64,000 nt of DNA from Gnetum montanum (GCA_015680685.1 MNCI01018063.1:144313-208312); one strand, 5' to 3'; shown: positions 1 through 12,470, counted from the stretch's first letter. Notes: generated from the sequence alone by a model not told the origin. Made by a program: numbers and translations.

Positions 1-1514
1 GGTAAGGGTAAAATGACCATCACTGATGAGGTTGTTGATTTGGATACATACAATGATGGTGGATGTGAGATATGCTAATATAACCATCCTAAGGGATGTT
101 GCTTAATAATCTCACATCTGCAAGAGTCTAGGGTGTATGCACTTAACCCACGACTTAATAAAAAACAAGCACCCCATCGGTTACCTTTCCCCAAGATAAC
201 CCAAGGTAGTTCCACCAACCATTAACATATTATCCAAGTGGAAATCCATCACAACCTATTGAACAACACTAGCAGTGGCAATACCCACAGTCATGGGGGA
301 TGCCACCACCTAGGTAACAATACCCTTACCGACAACCGAATCCATATGGCTATTACGTGCAGCAGCCAATCTCTCCACCTGACTCTGTAGTTCATGTGAC
401 ATCACGACGTCACTACCAAGCTTAGGAGTATTATAGAGCTCCTTCTCCTAGAAGAGACACACCACATGCATACCATCCTCCAAATCCATCCACATCTCTC
501 ACACCGATAGCTCCACTACCACCTGCTCCAGCGATGCAAGGGGAACTCCCCACTTAACCGCAGCAACACAATGCTACGAGAGTTGTAAACCTTCAACCCG
601 CTATTGGTTCTAACAACCATACAAAGAAAAGACCTTTCTTTAGAACCAAAAGCCCAAACAGGCTCTCACAACCACAAGCAGTTGAGCCTCCGAATGTTCC
701 TCCATCAAATAAGGCTTCGGAGCTCCCTTCAAACCAACAACAGAGCTCAACGCACATGGTTATGTTAACACATACCATTACTAACTGGATCAAGGTAGGC
801 CACCTTACAAGAAAATTCTCTGATCCTAGAAGTCCCTTGATTTATCTCCAAGTCGCTAGGAATGAACCTTGTAAAGCTCTTCTGGACTTAGATTTTGGAG
901 TCAACTTGATATCACAAGAAATGTATAAAGCCTAGAACTTGCCTCCACTAAAGAAGAGAAATATTTGCTTAGAGCTAGCTAACCAGTCCATCACTATTCC
1001 CTTGGGACTAGTGGAGGACATCATTACCACTGTGTGTGGTTGGTCATACCCAGATGATTTCCTAGTGATCCAAGTAAACAATGACAAGGGGGACTTCCCA
1101 ATAATAATGGGAAGGGCATGGCTAAGTACTGTTAACACATGCATAGGAATCCACGATCTTTCCCTACAAATATCTAAGGAAAAAACTTATGTGAAGATCG
1201 AGAAGAAGAAAGTTCCATGCATCACATATAGTGATACAGAGGGTGATGATGTACAGGAATGTTCAACATTGCTTGCATGCAACCAGTGTGCCTAGGAAAT
1301 CAACATACAAAAGTGCCTATATGTAGCAACCACACAACAAAGAGACACCCAATGGTTGATAGCTAATCAAAAGAGCAACTCATCAACATGCATGGAACTA
1401 ACTGAGGGAACAACTTGCGCTCATATCGAAAGCATAGATACACTGGAGCAAGAACATCGCCAACTTTCAACCCTTAACCTGAAAACATCAATTGGGAGAA
1501 GTGGAAACTTCTAA
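1..1514 (+). pseudogene. Decayed Gag C-terminus and aspartic protease of element A
   Basis: The first frame reads a Lys/Gly-rich Gag tail followed by a Cys-containing block with PKGCC and a HLQES motif that recurs in elements B (near 16,800) and C. A Pro/His/Gln-rich linker with frameshifts and stops follows. From about 840 the protease-like region opens. ALLDLDFGVNLI near 875-910 corresponds to the active-site segment (usually DLG or DTG followed by a VNLI-type strand) and is altered. The distal protease block, FPIIMGRAWLS near 1,095-1,130, corresponds to the flap/C-terminal motif ILGRPFL. A clean stretch of 118 codons covers 939-1,295. Coding similarity to the family runs on to the stop at 1,512. 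Nothing resembling RT follows. Recognised by motif order and by similarity to the copies at 15,579-15,911 and 46,470-46,850; dead by stops and frameshifts. Confidence 0.7.
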
Positions 1515-2854
1515 AAAATTCAAATAAACACTAGTTATTTCAGATCTCTCCCTTTCAATTTAGTCATGGGGGAGATGGACACCTATGCTAATCATTTGAG
1601 GCCATCAGTTCCTTTTTAAGTTTTTATTTTACACATTTTTGTTTTACAAATTTCTTTAACTTTCCTTGTTTTTATTTTGCAACATCGTTCATACTTCTTT
1701 ATTTATTTGTGTGTTTATTTATCTTTGTTTTTGTTTTTGTTTTGTTTTGTTAAGTTTGTCACTTAATAAGTGCTCTAATGATGGTATGAACTATATTCTA
1801 TTGATTGCTAATGTTTGGTTTTTACCTTTAAGTTATGACGTTGATAATAAGGTATGGTTCTTTTGATATAGCAGGCAATGATTCCACTTCATCCATACAT
1901 CCATAAATCTCTATGGTCTCTCTTGGCTTGGAATTGTACAGTCTCCTTTCTCAATAATAAGAACTATCAATGAATTGGTGACTGGGAATTTCTCAAACTA
2001 AGGAAGGAATCAAGGATTGAAAAGGGTGTGACTTCAAGGGGATTTGATGCACTTGTGTTGACCATTCTCTTGAGTGCTTGGATGTTTTCTTCTTGAGTTT
2101 TCTTATCGTTCCGACATTGCCACATTATTAGGGAGCTAAGAAAATAAAAATAATAAGTCTTTGCATGGTGTGGTTCTCACGCAAAAACAAAAATAGTGAG
2201 AATTCAAAGCACACCCCTTAGAAGAAATAATCATTTGGGCTACAAGAACTAGTTATGGAACTAAAATAAACATNTAGTAGTCCATATTTTGGTGGATGCA
2301 TTGTTTTCTTTCTCGTAAAATCTTGTGGTTAAGACTTTAACTCTTTTCTCTGAATGAAATTCCTAGAGCCTATGGACTCTTTGAATGTGGGATTGTCAGG
2401 GCATTAAGGGTATGAGTCTACTTTGGGGAGGACCCAATGGCATTCCTATTTAGTGCATCGGTTAATTTCTTTCCCTTAAACAATTCCGCAATCACCATTT
2501 ATTTTTTTCATCTCCATATTTGACATCCATTTTATCAGTGTTTCCATTGTTTCTTTTTCTTCATCTTTTTTATTCTTTATCTTTTTCCATTCTATTGCTA
2601 CTAGATGTTCACTCTTAGTCATGGGGGTCTTGGTCCAATTTCTTCGATTTTTCTCTTAACCCCTACACCTCGGGTAGTCACAAGTATTATATCCCTAGAC
2701 CCGTATCAGCCATATCACAACTTAGCCAATGGACCTTACACTGAGGCAAGGTATTAACTGCATTGTGATTCATTTATCCTTGCTAATATCAGACTGTGTT
2801 ATGTGTGTATATGACGATCATACAACAATAGATTGGATTTGGAGGAAATACCTG
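1515..2854 (+). other. Non-coding interior of element A
   Basis: No sustained reading frame is present. The segment resembles the interior of element D: a phrase around TTTGGGGAGGACCCA occurs here near 2,435-2,450 and in D near 32,650-32,670. Two copies of the string AGTCATGGGGG (1,562 and 2,617) match the start of the polypurine tract that precedes the 3' LTRs of A and D. A single undetermined base lies at 2,274. Confidence 0.5.
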
Positions 2855-2859
2855 GAATG
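2855..2859. repeat. Target site duplication of element F, left copy (GAATG)
   Basis: GAATG lies immediately before the left LTR, identical to 14,290-14,294 immediately after the right LTR. Five-bp duplications are typical of LTR element integration. Confidence 0.88.
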
Positions 2860-4604
2860 TGTATTGACCTAAATCATCGGTGTAAGGCTGGAAGGGAAAA
2901 ATAAACACCAAAAGATCATTGGGCAGACACATTTGACCTTGCATTAACCTGAGGGCAAGCTGGAAAAGGAAACAAAGGTAGAGTGCCTTAGATGGTCTGC
3001 ATGCAAATCAACCAAGGACTTTCCTGAGCGTAAACTATGGCTTACGCTGGGGTTATCATAACTAATGATGTACGAAATGTAAAAAATAATGTACGAAATG
3101 CAAACAGAGTGTATATAGAAATAGTGTCCCAAACAAAACATGATCTGAATGTAAAACAGAGTAAATAATATAATGGCTAGAAAAATGAACTATATTTTAT
3201 TACTTAGAAAAGATATGCACCAGTCAAAGCATAGCTGCACGTGTGGATGGCAAGTCAAGTGCCAAGACTTGGGGTGATGTGTTTGAGAAGTGCTTGGATG
3301 CTAGGAGTCAAGTGTGCCTAAGCGTCCAAGGATTACTGGTATGAGTTTCCTAAGCCATCAACCTTCAAAATTACCAATCCTGTTTATGTGAATTGATAGG
3401 GTATTTATAGGGTTTGGCTGGGCTCGGGTGCGGAACTCATGGATGGAATCAATGGCTGAGAATTGAGAGGAAAACGAATCAAGTAACACGTGTCCAATGA
3501 ATAACTGTGTGCGAGTTAGCCGTGTGTGGGCAAGCTCTGTTTTTGACCAAGTGCATTGTATCTTACAACGTGTGTTGGCTTACTCAAGCTAGCTTACGCT
3601 CATGAAAGAACATACAATTTAGAGTGTAAGAGCTTGAAAAGCTCACAAGTGATGAAAATTTACAATGAAAATGATAATGCACAATAAGAGAATTTGACTC
3701 TGGCTTATTTGAATCTTCTTGATCTCTAAATTGACTGACACAGGATGTCGATCTAAGTGGCTTTGTGGTTGTTTGAGGCATCTTTTCTTGACTAGGACTT
3801 CCAACGTGAGTTGATTTTGTCTTGGCATGTCCTTAGTGTGCTCACGCTACACTCATGCTATACTCACGCTACACTAATGCAGCCAGCATGACCCCAGCGT
3901 GACCTCAGCATGAGTGAACTGAAATGATATATTTTGCACCAAATTTTTGATCTTTGAAGCTTGTTTCTTAAGGAAAACAATTTCCTGACTATGGTTGACC
4001 TTGAGAGTGATTTGCAAGTTAAAACTTAAGCTTGGGAATGAATTTTTTAAGCCAATTTTGGTAGCTCATGCTAGACTCACGCTGACAGCATGAGTGCAGC
4101 GTGACCACAACGTGAGCTACAAAAACTTGTAATTTTGGACTTGAAATCTAGAATTCTAGAGGCTGGGACTTGAAGTTATCAATGATGGACCCTGAGGATG
4201 ACTTGCACCTTGGAATCAAATTATTTCGACTTAGTTTTAAGACTTCTCAGAGTTACACATGTTGTACTCATGCTGCCAGGGTGACCTCAATGTGACCATT
4301 AGCATGAGTGAGACAATGTGCACAATTTGTCTTGAAATTTGAATTCTGGATGCTGAAACTTGAAGTGGACATCAGTGGCTCTTGATGATGGCTTGATCCC
4401 TCATATTTGGACCATTTTTGACTTGATTTTGAAGCTGTTGAAGTTGCTCATGTTGAGGGCAAGCTACTTTGACAGTGTGGGCAAGTTGGCTTAAGCAAGC
4501 TGGGCGTGAGTTCCATGCCTCGATCAGATTTTGCCTCCCAAAGGCCAAAAAGGATCTAAATTGTTCTCGTTTCAAAGTTTTAGGCCAAAATTAGTGGTGT
4601 TTCA
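2860..4604 (-). repeat. 3' LTR of element F
   Basis: About 1,745 bp, a diverged direct repeat of 12,568-14,289. It contains many copies of short GCGTGAG/GCATGAG-type words (for example 3,838-3,915, 4,070-4,120 and 4,260-4,310), the same word family as the leader minisatellite at 12,017-12,470. Short open frames inside it are not shared as proteins between the two LTRs and are not genes. Confidence 0.85.
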
Positions 4605-6690
4605 TTGGACCCTCTTTGTTAACATCTGGAGGAATCCACCCAAGAGGCATCGACAAAGAACTGAAAAACACCATGAACAACCAAGTACCAAGGCCTGTGA
4701 CTGGATGTCATCGCATCATGTTCAGAAGTACATGGGATTGGAGAAATGTAGTTCAAGATGTAAGGGGATTGGTTATGACCAAGGGAAACCAGGAGTTGAT
4801 CAAGGGTTATAATTGTGGTTGGAATTGTGGGAGAGGAATGATCTCACATGAACAAGCTATATCTTTAGTTCTTGTCGGTAGCCAATTTTCAGCAAACTCG
4901 AAACCAAGACATAGGAAGTGCATTCTTTGGAGAAACGGGACTCTTGTAGAGTGTTTATGGGAGCCCATTGTAAATAGCCAAAGCCATGTGATGATGTGCA
5001 ACATGATCATTTGAGACACGAGTGTAACTATTTTCCAAGATAATTGCCTTCTCGCCTGGCGCTTGTATGAGAATAGCCAATAGTCTTTGATCTATAATGT
5101 TAACGGGGTCATGAAGACCTTTTCGGTGCATTTTTCTCTTTGACATTTTTGTTCTTTTTCTTTTTTTCATTTCCTTTTTATTTTTTTTTTGTTTTCTTTT
5201 TGTCTTTTTGGAAGAGCTTTCTTTCAGTGCTTTACTTGTGCTCATGCATTTACATTTGTATCATGTACCATGTGCTATGTTTTGCATTGCAACTACTTAG
5301 AGAATCATAGTGTGCAACAATGTATCAAGAGTTTTTGGGATGAGTAGAATGTATCAAGGGGGTGTAATTGAATAGGACAAGGGGAACATGATGGGGAATA
5401 GAGAATGTATCAAGAATCAGGAATGTACTTATGAATGGATTGATTAACCCAGTCATGTGTGTTAGGAAGAATGTGATACCTTGTAGTCACGATGAAGTGC
5501 ATTTGTGCACAAACGCCTCAGGCGTGTCATCCTACAAACACAACTCCAAGAAGATAAGAAAACCACAAATGAAACGATTAACTAAGTACTTTGAACTTGA
5601 AAACAAATGAGGAGATGGAGCCACCATGTGTGATTTCAAAGTAGACAGAATATCATAAGCTTCATCTGGGTCCATAAGACAAATTATGAGCAAGTTTTTT
5701 GTGGAACAGATACAGCCAATTATAGCAACAAATATTTTCAAGTGTTTCCTGGTCATTGATGATGTTGCTAGTTTATAGTCTTAGTGGATTGTTGCAGGTT
5801 ACTTTCATGTCATAACCCTTTGAATAACACTAGTTTAGCGTCGTAGTAGACGGTGCATTGTTAGTTTATAGTCATAGTGGACTGTGAGGAGGCAAACTAG
5901 TTTATAGTCTTAGTGGACTCTAGATGCTAGTTTCACGTCATGGCGGATGGATGTGGCAGTTTAGTGTCATACTGGACAGAGCTCTGTGGTGTCATTTTAC
6001 TATCATGACTCCAGGACATTCTGTGGTGCCAGTTTCAAGTCATAGTCCTAGGACCATTCTATGGTATCAGTTTTAGGTCGTGATGTCAGGACTGCTTTAT
6101 GGTATCAGTTTTAGGTTGTGATGCTAGGACCGCTCTATGGTATTAGTTTTAGGTAATGATGCTAGGACCACTCTATGGTATCAATTTTAGGTCGTGATGC
6201 CAGGACTATTCTATGGTATTCGTTTTAGGTCATGATGCCAGGACTGTTCTATGGTATTAGTTTTAGGTCATGATGCTAGGACCGTCTATGCCAATTTATA
6301 GTCATAGCGGACTAGTGCTTACCTTGCTTGTGTAAGGTGTGATGCTGCATGCGTGGTCATGCTATGTATCTGCAAGATCAAAAATCAACTAGAAAGAAAA
6401 AAGAATCAAGCAACACCTATCGCAAAAAGAGTTAAAATGTATGAATAAAAGAAAAGCAATGTAAAAAGTGGTAGTTTTAGGCCGTTTCGGGCCGTAAGCT
6501 AGTTTAAGGTCTTTTCGGGCCATGTGTTTTTGTAGTTTTATGTTTTTCTAAACAATGTGTAAAATACGTTGACGAATGTGTAAACAAAGCAAAATGCATG
6601 ATCTAAGTGATCTAAGTTTAAGGCTAGTGTGATGTAAATGAATGTCAAAATACATGGCAAGTGGAGGCAAAGGGTAGGTAAGAATCTAGC
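4605..6690 (-). other. Interior of element F downstream of protease; no RT or integrase
   Basis: This is where RT, RNase H and integrase would lie in a complete gypsy element, but no RT motif is visible on either strand. A minus frame at 4,955-5,245 has a very Lys-rich N-terminal half followed by an unassigned segment. A plus frame at 4,616-5,014 overlaps it in part and is also unassigned. The T-rich run near 5,140-5,215 is the complement of the Lys-rich stretch. The 38-bp minisatellite occupies about 5,990-6,300. Confidence 0.5.
5770..6300. repeat. Minisatellite, 38-bp unit, degenerate on the left side
   Basis: From about 6,055 the unit GGTATCAGTTTTAGGTCGTG plus a tail (ATGCCAGGACC-type) repeats with a period of 38 bp, several times to about 6,290. 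To the left, from about 5,770, looser units such as TAGTTTATAGTCATAGTGGA recur at uneven spacing and look like older versions. No reading frame is preserved across it. It lies inside element F, between protease and the 3' LTR. Confidence 0.75.
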
Positions 6691-7264
6691 ACATTTTTGG
6701 CCAAGGGAAAGTCTTGGTCATGTAGTTACTTCCTAACCAGGCATGGATTAGGGAGCATGCAAGGCTTAGGATCCTCTGGGGGGTTGTTGGCTTCAACCAT
6801 TCATTCGGGTGTGTTAGCCTTAGGCGTTGTGTTGATTGTTATAGGTGTACCACCAAGAAACTCTTCTTCTAAAACTTCCATCATGTCTATGTCATGGATA
6901 GTCGAAGAGGAAGCATTATCACCATGGATGATAAATTAACGACCTTCGTATGGAAGGTGGATTTCTTGGTGGACGGGAGAGGAGATGGCCCTTAGTTGGG
7001 CTAGCCAAGGCCTACCTAGAATCATGTTGAAACCTAGCATCTCCTCTATGATAGTGAAATCTGCACTAGTGGGGAATTACTCTCCCACCACAAAGGATAA
7101 CTTGATTGGACCCCTGACTGTGACATGTGATCCATTGAAGGATTTTAGATACATCGTTTTGGTTGGCCTGATTTCATTTGCTAGGCCTAGCTTGTTGATG
7201 ACAGAGTACAAGACTATGTTTGTTGCTGCACCATCGTCAACATGTACTCTGCGGATGGTACACT

Positions 7265-9298
7265 CCCCAACACAAATGCTGATGGATAGTGAAGCTGTAG
7301 TAACCTCCCCTCGTGTGGGGTTGACTTTGACTACATCATCGCAAAAGGCTAGGGTTGTTGAATACAATTCTTATGGTGTAGGGGGTAGCATTGTTGCATG
7401 GATGGATGCCTCATTTGCAGGGATGTCCTTCGTAATAGGAATGGAGGCCAAGGCCTAGGCCAATTCTTGGTAGTGAGCAGATGAGGTCATGACCAGGTCG
7501 TACAAGCTCAACATCGTGTTCTTTTGCTTGAGTGTTTCCTTTACTTGGGTTAGTGCAGCTACAAAGTCCTTGTCATTAGCCATTGGGTTGGTCTCGATTT
7601 CCTCCATGTGGATTGAAAGATAGATCTCTCAGGTTGGGGACTTGGGATTGGTTTGCTTGGCCTGCTTGGGGGTAGGGGCCCCAGTATTCAATTGTTTTTT
7701 GCTGGTTGTGGCCTTCGCTTTGGCCATGGGGGTTGTGAGGTGCTTGTTTGTCCTCTTGCATTGCCATTTGGTGGACTTACCCAGGTTGCTAGTGGAATCA
7801 ACCCTTGAAGGAGGAGGGATCGAGATGTTGCCCATTGTTGTTCTTTGGGTAGGTGAGGGGCCAACATGTTGTGGCACCCTTATGATAAAGGGTGGCTTAG
7901 GAGTTGTTGTAGGGGTTGTTGTGTGACTAAAACGTTGTGGCACGTTAATGATGAAAGGTTTCTTAGTGGTTTTTTTTGCTGTGTCATGCCAGTTTAACAT
8001 CTTGGCAGACGATTGTTGTGGAACCTTGACCATAAAGAATGTTGTGGGTGCCTGAGGTGGCACTTTGAAAATAAAGGGGGGCCTTTTGCTTGTGGAGGCT
8101 ACGGGGACCTTTGCCTTGTTAGGAGGCACATGGATCATAAAAGGTTGTTGCATAGGTTTGGGCTTGCCACCTATGCTAATTGAGTTTATGACATAGGAGG
8201 CATCGTCTGTGTTGGATTGACTCTCCATGTCAATCACTAATTGGCCTTGTTTTATCATTCTCTGCAGGTCATCTTGCAAAGCACGACAGTTTTTTGTACT
8301 GTGACTAGCCAATTGATGGTAATGACAGTATTGGTCCAATTTAAAATGTTGTGGCACCAGGGGCTCATTTCGTACTGCTAATGTGGGGTTCCTTAGTAGT
8401 TCATAGTACCTATCATGTTTTTGGCAGGTAATCACCGATACATGTTTGTGTTGGATTTGCCTAGCTTTCAAGAGTTTCTCTAGTAGTTCAGAGGGTTGCA
8501 TCGGTAGTGGCGTATACTTTGAGTTGTCCTTGCACTGAAAGTTGGGCCTTGGGGTGGCCCCTGCCGATGTAGGTGAATTGGTGCCAAAGTTGGTGACTTT
8601 GTCAGCTGGGGCTTTGGGTTGCTTAGCTGTTGGATCCTAATTGGTTGCTTTTGTGCTTGCGGCCATCGTTGCTATTGTCGTGTTTTGCTTGCGAGCATGT
8701 TGGTTTTTGTAGGCCACATAAGCTGGGTCATTTCTTGATTGCACTACCTCTTCTATGTTCTTAATTTTTGTGAATGCTTGACTCAAAGTACGAGAGCTCA
8801 AATAATAAAGTTTTGACTTAACGAAGTCATTCACGGCAGCCTTAAGAATGGTAAGCAGGTATGTCTCAGGTATGGGCTTGTGAAGTTTGTTCAGAGCTGC
8901 ACTCCACCTTTAGATAAATTTTTGAATGGGCTCTAATGGCGTCTATTTAATCTAAATCAAGCTATCCAGTGTGGCTTTAGGTTTTAGATTATATTTGAAA
9001 TAGGTAACGAATTGATGCAGCAAATACTCCAGAGAGGATATTGAGTTACGGGGCAAAGCTCGGTACCAGTCTAAGGCTTTTCCCATCAAGGACATAGCAA
9101 ATACATGTAGAATTGCATGAGGCTAGGCCTGAAGTAGTAGACATTCTATTCGAAATGTTACTAAGTGGGCGTTCGAATCTCCCTCTCCATTGTACTTGGT
9201 TAGCTGGGGTAATGAGACTCCCTTTGGCAAGGTCAATGGTGGAACTGAAGGGTGGATTGGGTCATCTTGGTAGAAATCCAACACCTTGATTTCCTCAG
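7265..9298. repeat. First copy of a 2.08 kb near-identical tandem duplication
   Basis: 7,265-7,579 recurs at 9,300-9,614 (offset 2,035) and 7,538-9,298 recurs at 9,616-11,376 (offset 2,078). I noticed only a few base differences, such as T/G at 7,750 against 9,828. The copy ends abruptly at the N at 9,299. Such identity contrasts with the strongly diverged LTRs of the host element and fits unmerged overlapping contigs rather than an old biological duplication. Confidence 0.85.
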
Positions 9299-9299
9299 N
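9299..9299. other. Undetermined base at an apparent contig junction
   Basis: Sequence left of it is Gag coding (complement). Sequence right of it jumps back to the protease-proximal region seen at 7,265. A second junction of the same kind is the N at 9,615. Isolated Ns also occur at 2,274 and 62,537, but there the context is continuous. Confidence 0.8.
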
Positions 9300-11376
9300 C
9301 CCCAACACAAATGCTGATGGATAGTGAAGCTGTAGTAACCTCCCCTCGTGTGGGGTTGACTTTGACTACATCATCGCAAAAGGCTAGGGTTGTTGAATAC
9401 AATTCTTATGGTGTAGGGGGTAGCATTGTTGCATGGATGGATGCCTCATTTGCAGGGATGTCCTTCGTAATAGGAATGGAGGCCAAGGCCTAGGCCAATT
9501 CTTGGTAGTGAGCAGATGAGGTCATGACCAGGTCGTACAAGCTCAACATCGTGTTCTTTTGCTTGAGTGTTTTCTTTACTTGGGTTAGTGCAGCTACAAA
9601 GTCCTTGTCATTAGNCCTTTACTTGGGTTAGTGCAGCTACAAAGTCCTTGTCATTAGCCATTGGGTTGGTCTCGATTTCCTCCATGTGGATTGAAAGATA
9701 GATCTCTCAGGTTGGGGACTTGGGATTGGTTTGCTTGGCCTGCTTGGGGGTAGGGGCCCCAGTATTCAATTGTTTTTTGCTGGTTGTGGCCTTCGCTTTG
9801 GCCATGGGGGTTGTGAGGTGCTTGTTTTTCCTCTTGCATTGCCATTTGGTGGACTTACCCAGGTTGCTAGTGGAATCAACCCTTGAAGGAGGAGGGATCG
9901 AGATGTTGCCCATTGTTGTTCTTTGGGTAGGTGAGGGGCCAACATGTTGTGGCACCCTTATGATAAAGGGTGGCTTAGGAGTTGTTGTAGGGGTTGTTGT
10001 GTGACTAAAACGTTGTGGCACGTTAATGATGAAAGGTTTCTTAGTGGTTTTTTTTGCTGTGTCATGCCAGTTTAACATCTTGGCAGACGATTGTTGTGGA
10101 ACCTTGACCATAAAGAATGTTGTGGGTGCCTGAGGTGGCACTTTGAAAATAAAGGGGGGCCTTTTGCTTGTGGAGGCTACGGGGACCTTTGCCTTGTTAG
10201 GAGGCACATGGATCATAAAAGGTTGTTGCATAGGTTTGGGCTTGCCACCTATGCTAATTGAGTTTATGACATAGGAGGCATCGTCTGTGTTGGATTGACT
10301 CTCCATGTCAATCACTAATTGGCCTTGTTTTATCATTCTCTGCAGGTCATCTTGCAAAGCACGACAGTTTTTTGTACTGTGACTAGCCAATTGATGGTAA
10401 TGACAGTATTGGTCCAATTTAAAATGTTGTGGCACCAGGGGCTCATTTCGTACTGCTAATGTGGGGTTCCTTAGTAGTTCATAGTACCTATCATGTTTTT
10501 GGCAGGTAATCACCGATACATGTTTGTGTTGGATTTGCCTAGCTTTCAAGAGTTTCTCTAGTAGTTCAGAGGGTTGCATCGGTAGTGGCGTATACTTTGA
10601 GTTGTCCTTGCACTGAAAGTTGGGCCTTGGGGTGGCCCCTGCCGATGTAGGTGAATTGGTGCCAAAGTTGGTGACTTTGTCAGCTGGGGCTTTGGGTTGC
10701 TTAGCTGTTGGATCCTAATTGGTTGCTTTTGTGCTTGCGGCCATCGTTGCTATTGTCGTGTTTTGCTTGCGAGCATGTTGGTTTTTGTAGGCCACATAAG
10801 CTGGGTCATTTCTTGATTGCACTACCTCTTCTATGTTCTTAATTTTTGTGAATGCTTGACTCAAAGTACGAGAGCTCAAATAATAAAGTTTTGACTTAAC
10901 GAAGTCATTCACGGCAGCCTTAAGAATGGTAAGCAGGTATGTCTCAGGTATGGGCTTGTGAAGTTTGTTCAGAGCTGCACTCCACCTTTAGATAAATTTT
11001 TGAATGGGCTCTAATGGCGTCTATTTAATCTAAATCAAGCTATCCAGTGTGGCTTTAGGTTTTAGATTATATTTGAAATAGGTAACGAATTGATGCAGCA
11101 AATACTCCAGAGAGGATATTGAGTTACGGGGCAAAGCTCGGTACCAGTCTAAGGCTTTTCCCATCAAGGACATAGCAAATACATGTAGAATTGCATGAGG
11201 CTAGGCCTGAAGTAGTAGACATTCTATTCGAAATGTTACTAAGTGGGCGTTCGAATCTCCCTCTCCATTGTACTTGGTTAGCTGGGGTAATGAGACTCCC
11301 TTTGGCAAGGTCAATGGTGGAACTGAAGGGTGGATTGGGTCATCTTGGTAGAAATCCAACACCTTGATTTCCTCAG
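9300..11376. repeat. Second copy of the 2.08 kb tandem duplication (two pieces joined by N at 9,615)
   Basis: The piece 9,300-9,614 ends in the same roughly 42 bases with which the next piece begins after the N at 9,615. This is the pattern of overlapping contig ends that were not collapsed. The second copy continues into the Gag N-terminus, whereas the first is cut short at 9,298, so the two together reconstruct a single gag-protease region. Confidence 0.85.
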
Positions 11377-12016
11377 TGTTTACGGTTTTCAAGGGCTTTA
11401 CCTCTTCAATTAACAAGTGCATCATTTTCTTTGTGTCTGCCCACTCTTGGGCAGTAGGCAGACTAATGGGTTGCGTGGATTGCGATTGATAGTAATTTGA
11501 CTGTTGCATTATTTGTGGGAAGGGAGGCTATTGGATCGTTGGTTGTCATGGCAGAGCAACATTCAGAGAGAGTATTACAGGGTGTGGTACGTTGTAGTGA
11601 GTAGTTTGGTATTGCTGGACAGTTGGTGAGACCCACTGCCTAGCCACAATTTGTGAGGTGACACCCTAAATGTGTTGTGCTGAAGTAGTCAAAGGTGCCC
11701 CATGGGTTTGTACTTGTGGTATGTAATGGATGGAAGTGGAAGAAAAGTCATCTTCCTCATCTTCGCTTTGAGGCTCTATCAAAGGTGGCTGTGAGGCTTG
11801 ACTCCTTGCCATGAGAAGTTGAGATATGAGTCGATGATGGGGCTTAGAAAGGGAGATAATGTAAAATGTTGAGGGAGTGAACTGACGACCTCTCTTGTAG
11901 ATGATCTCATAGTTTTGCTTTGCCTCTCTTGCCATGCGATCGATAGGCAAGTTGGCTTGGATTTTCACACAAATGAAGTTATATAGTTTAGGTGTGAGGA
12001 TGTGGGAAGATTTCAT

Positions 12017-12470
12017 AGTGCGTGAGCAAGTTGTCAGTGTGAATGAATGGGCTTGTCTGCATGAGCAATCTGTCAGCGTGAGTGAATGGGCTTGTCAGCG
12101 TGAGCAAGCTATCAGTGTGAGTAACTGGTTCAACGTGTGTAACCTGACTTAATGTGTGTAACTGGCTTAGTGTGTGTAAGCTGGCTCAACATGAGTAATT
12201 GGCTCAGCGTGTGTAAGCTGGCTCAACATGAGTAACTGGCTCAGCATGTGTAAGCTGGCTCAACGTGAGTAAGCTGGCTCAGTATGAGTAACTGGCTCAG
12301 CGTGTGTAAGCTGGCTCAGCGTGAGTAGCTAGCTTAGCGTATGTAACCTGACTCAGCATGTGTAATTGGCTTAATGTGTGTAAGCTGGCTCAGCGTGAGT
12401 AATTGGCATAGCATGTGTAACCTTAGCATGAGTGACTAGGGTTAGTGCGAGTAAGTCAAGCTAGACTTTA
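12017..12470. repeat. Leader minisatellite of element F (GTGAGTAACTGGCTCAGC-type words)
   Basis: Between the start of the gag frame and the primer site, short units of roughly 20-25 bp alternate: GCGTGAGTAACTGGCT and GTGTAAGCTGGCTCAAC-like. More than a dozen are present. Shorter GCGTGAG/GCATGAG words recur in both LTRs. On the transcribed (minus) strand these lie in the untranslated leader, where packaging or translation control signals often sit. No function is shown by the sequence. Confidence 0.75.

Larger units (their letters stand above)
6900..12016 (-). pseudogene. Gag-protease polyprotein frame of element F
   Basis: All segments lie in one minus frame, from a Met at 12,016 through 11,509, 10,912 and 10,579, and again (second assembly copy) 8,834, 8,501 and 7,367. 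In-frame stops interrupt it, but I see no frameshift. In order: an acidic N-terminus; a Gag core near 11,200-11,400 with GDSNAHLVTF and, after a stop, a WYRALP motif; a Cys-His knuckle (CHYHQ ... H ... NC) near 10,390; a basic, Pro-rich tail with repeated PFIIxVPQ-type words; and a protease domain at 6,940-7,370. The protease has VDDGAATNIV where an active-site DSGA/DTGA-type motif is expected, and ILGRPWL near 7,030. Its second Asp replaces the usual Ser/Thr. The Gag class and the protease motifs suggest the Tat-like part of Ty3/gypsy. The clade is an inference, since no RT is available. Confidence 0.75.

Noticed and set aside
4616-5014. Plus-strand frame of 132 codons next to the element F LTR
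   Set aside because: No motif, opposite to the element's coding strand, and it begins one base-step inside the interior. Probably chance or antisense.
6985-7458. Plus-strand frame of 157 codons
   Set aside because: Antisense of the element F protease (ILGRPWL, VDDGA on the minus strand). Composition and motifs favour the minus strand.
7642-7926. Open plus-strand frame of 94 codons (repeated at 9,720-10,004)
   Set aside because: It is the complement of the Gag tail of element F. The minus frame carries the recognisable motifs.
12017-12470. CRISPR-like array
   Set aside because: Units are contiguous and degenerate without unique spacers, and the context is a plant LTR element leader. It is a minisatellite.
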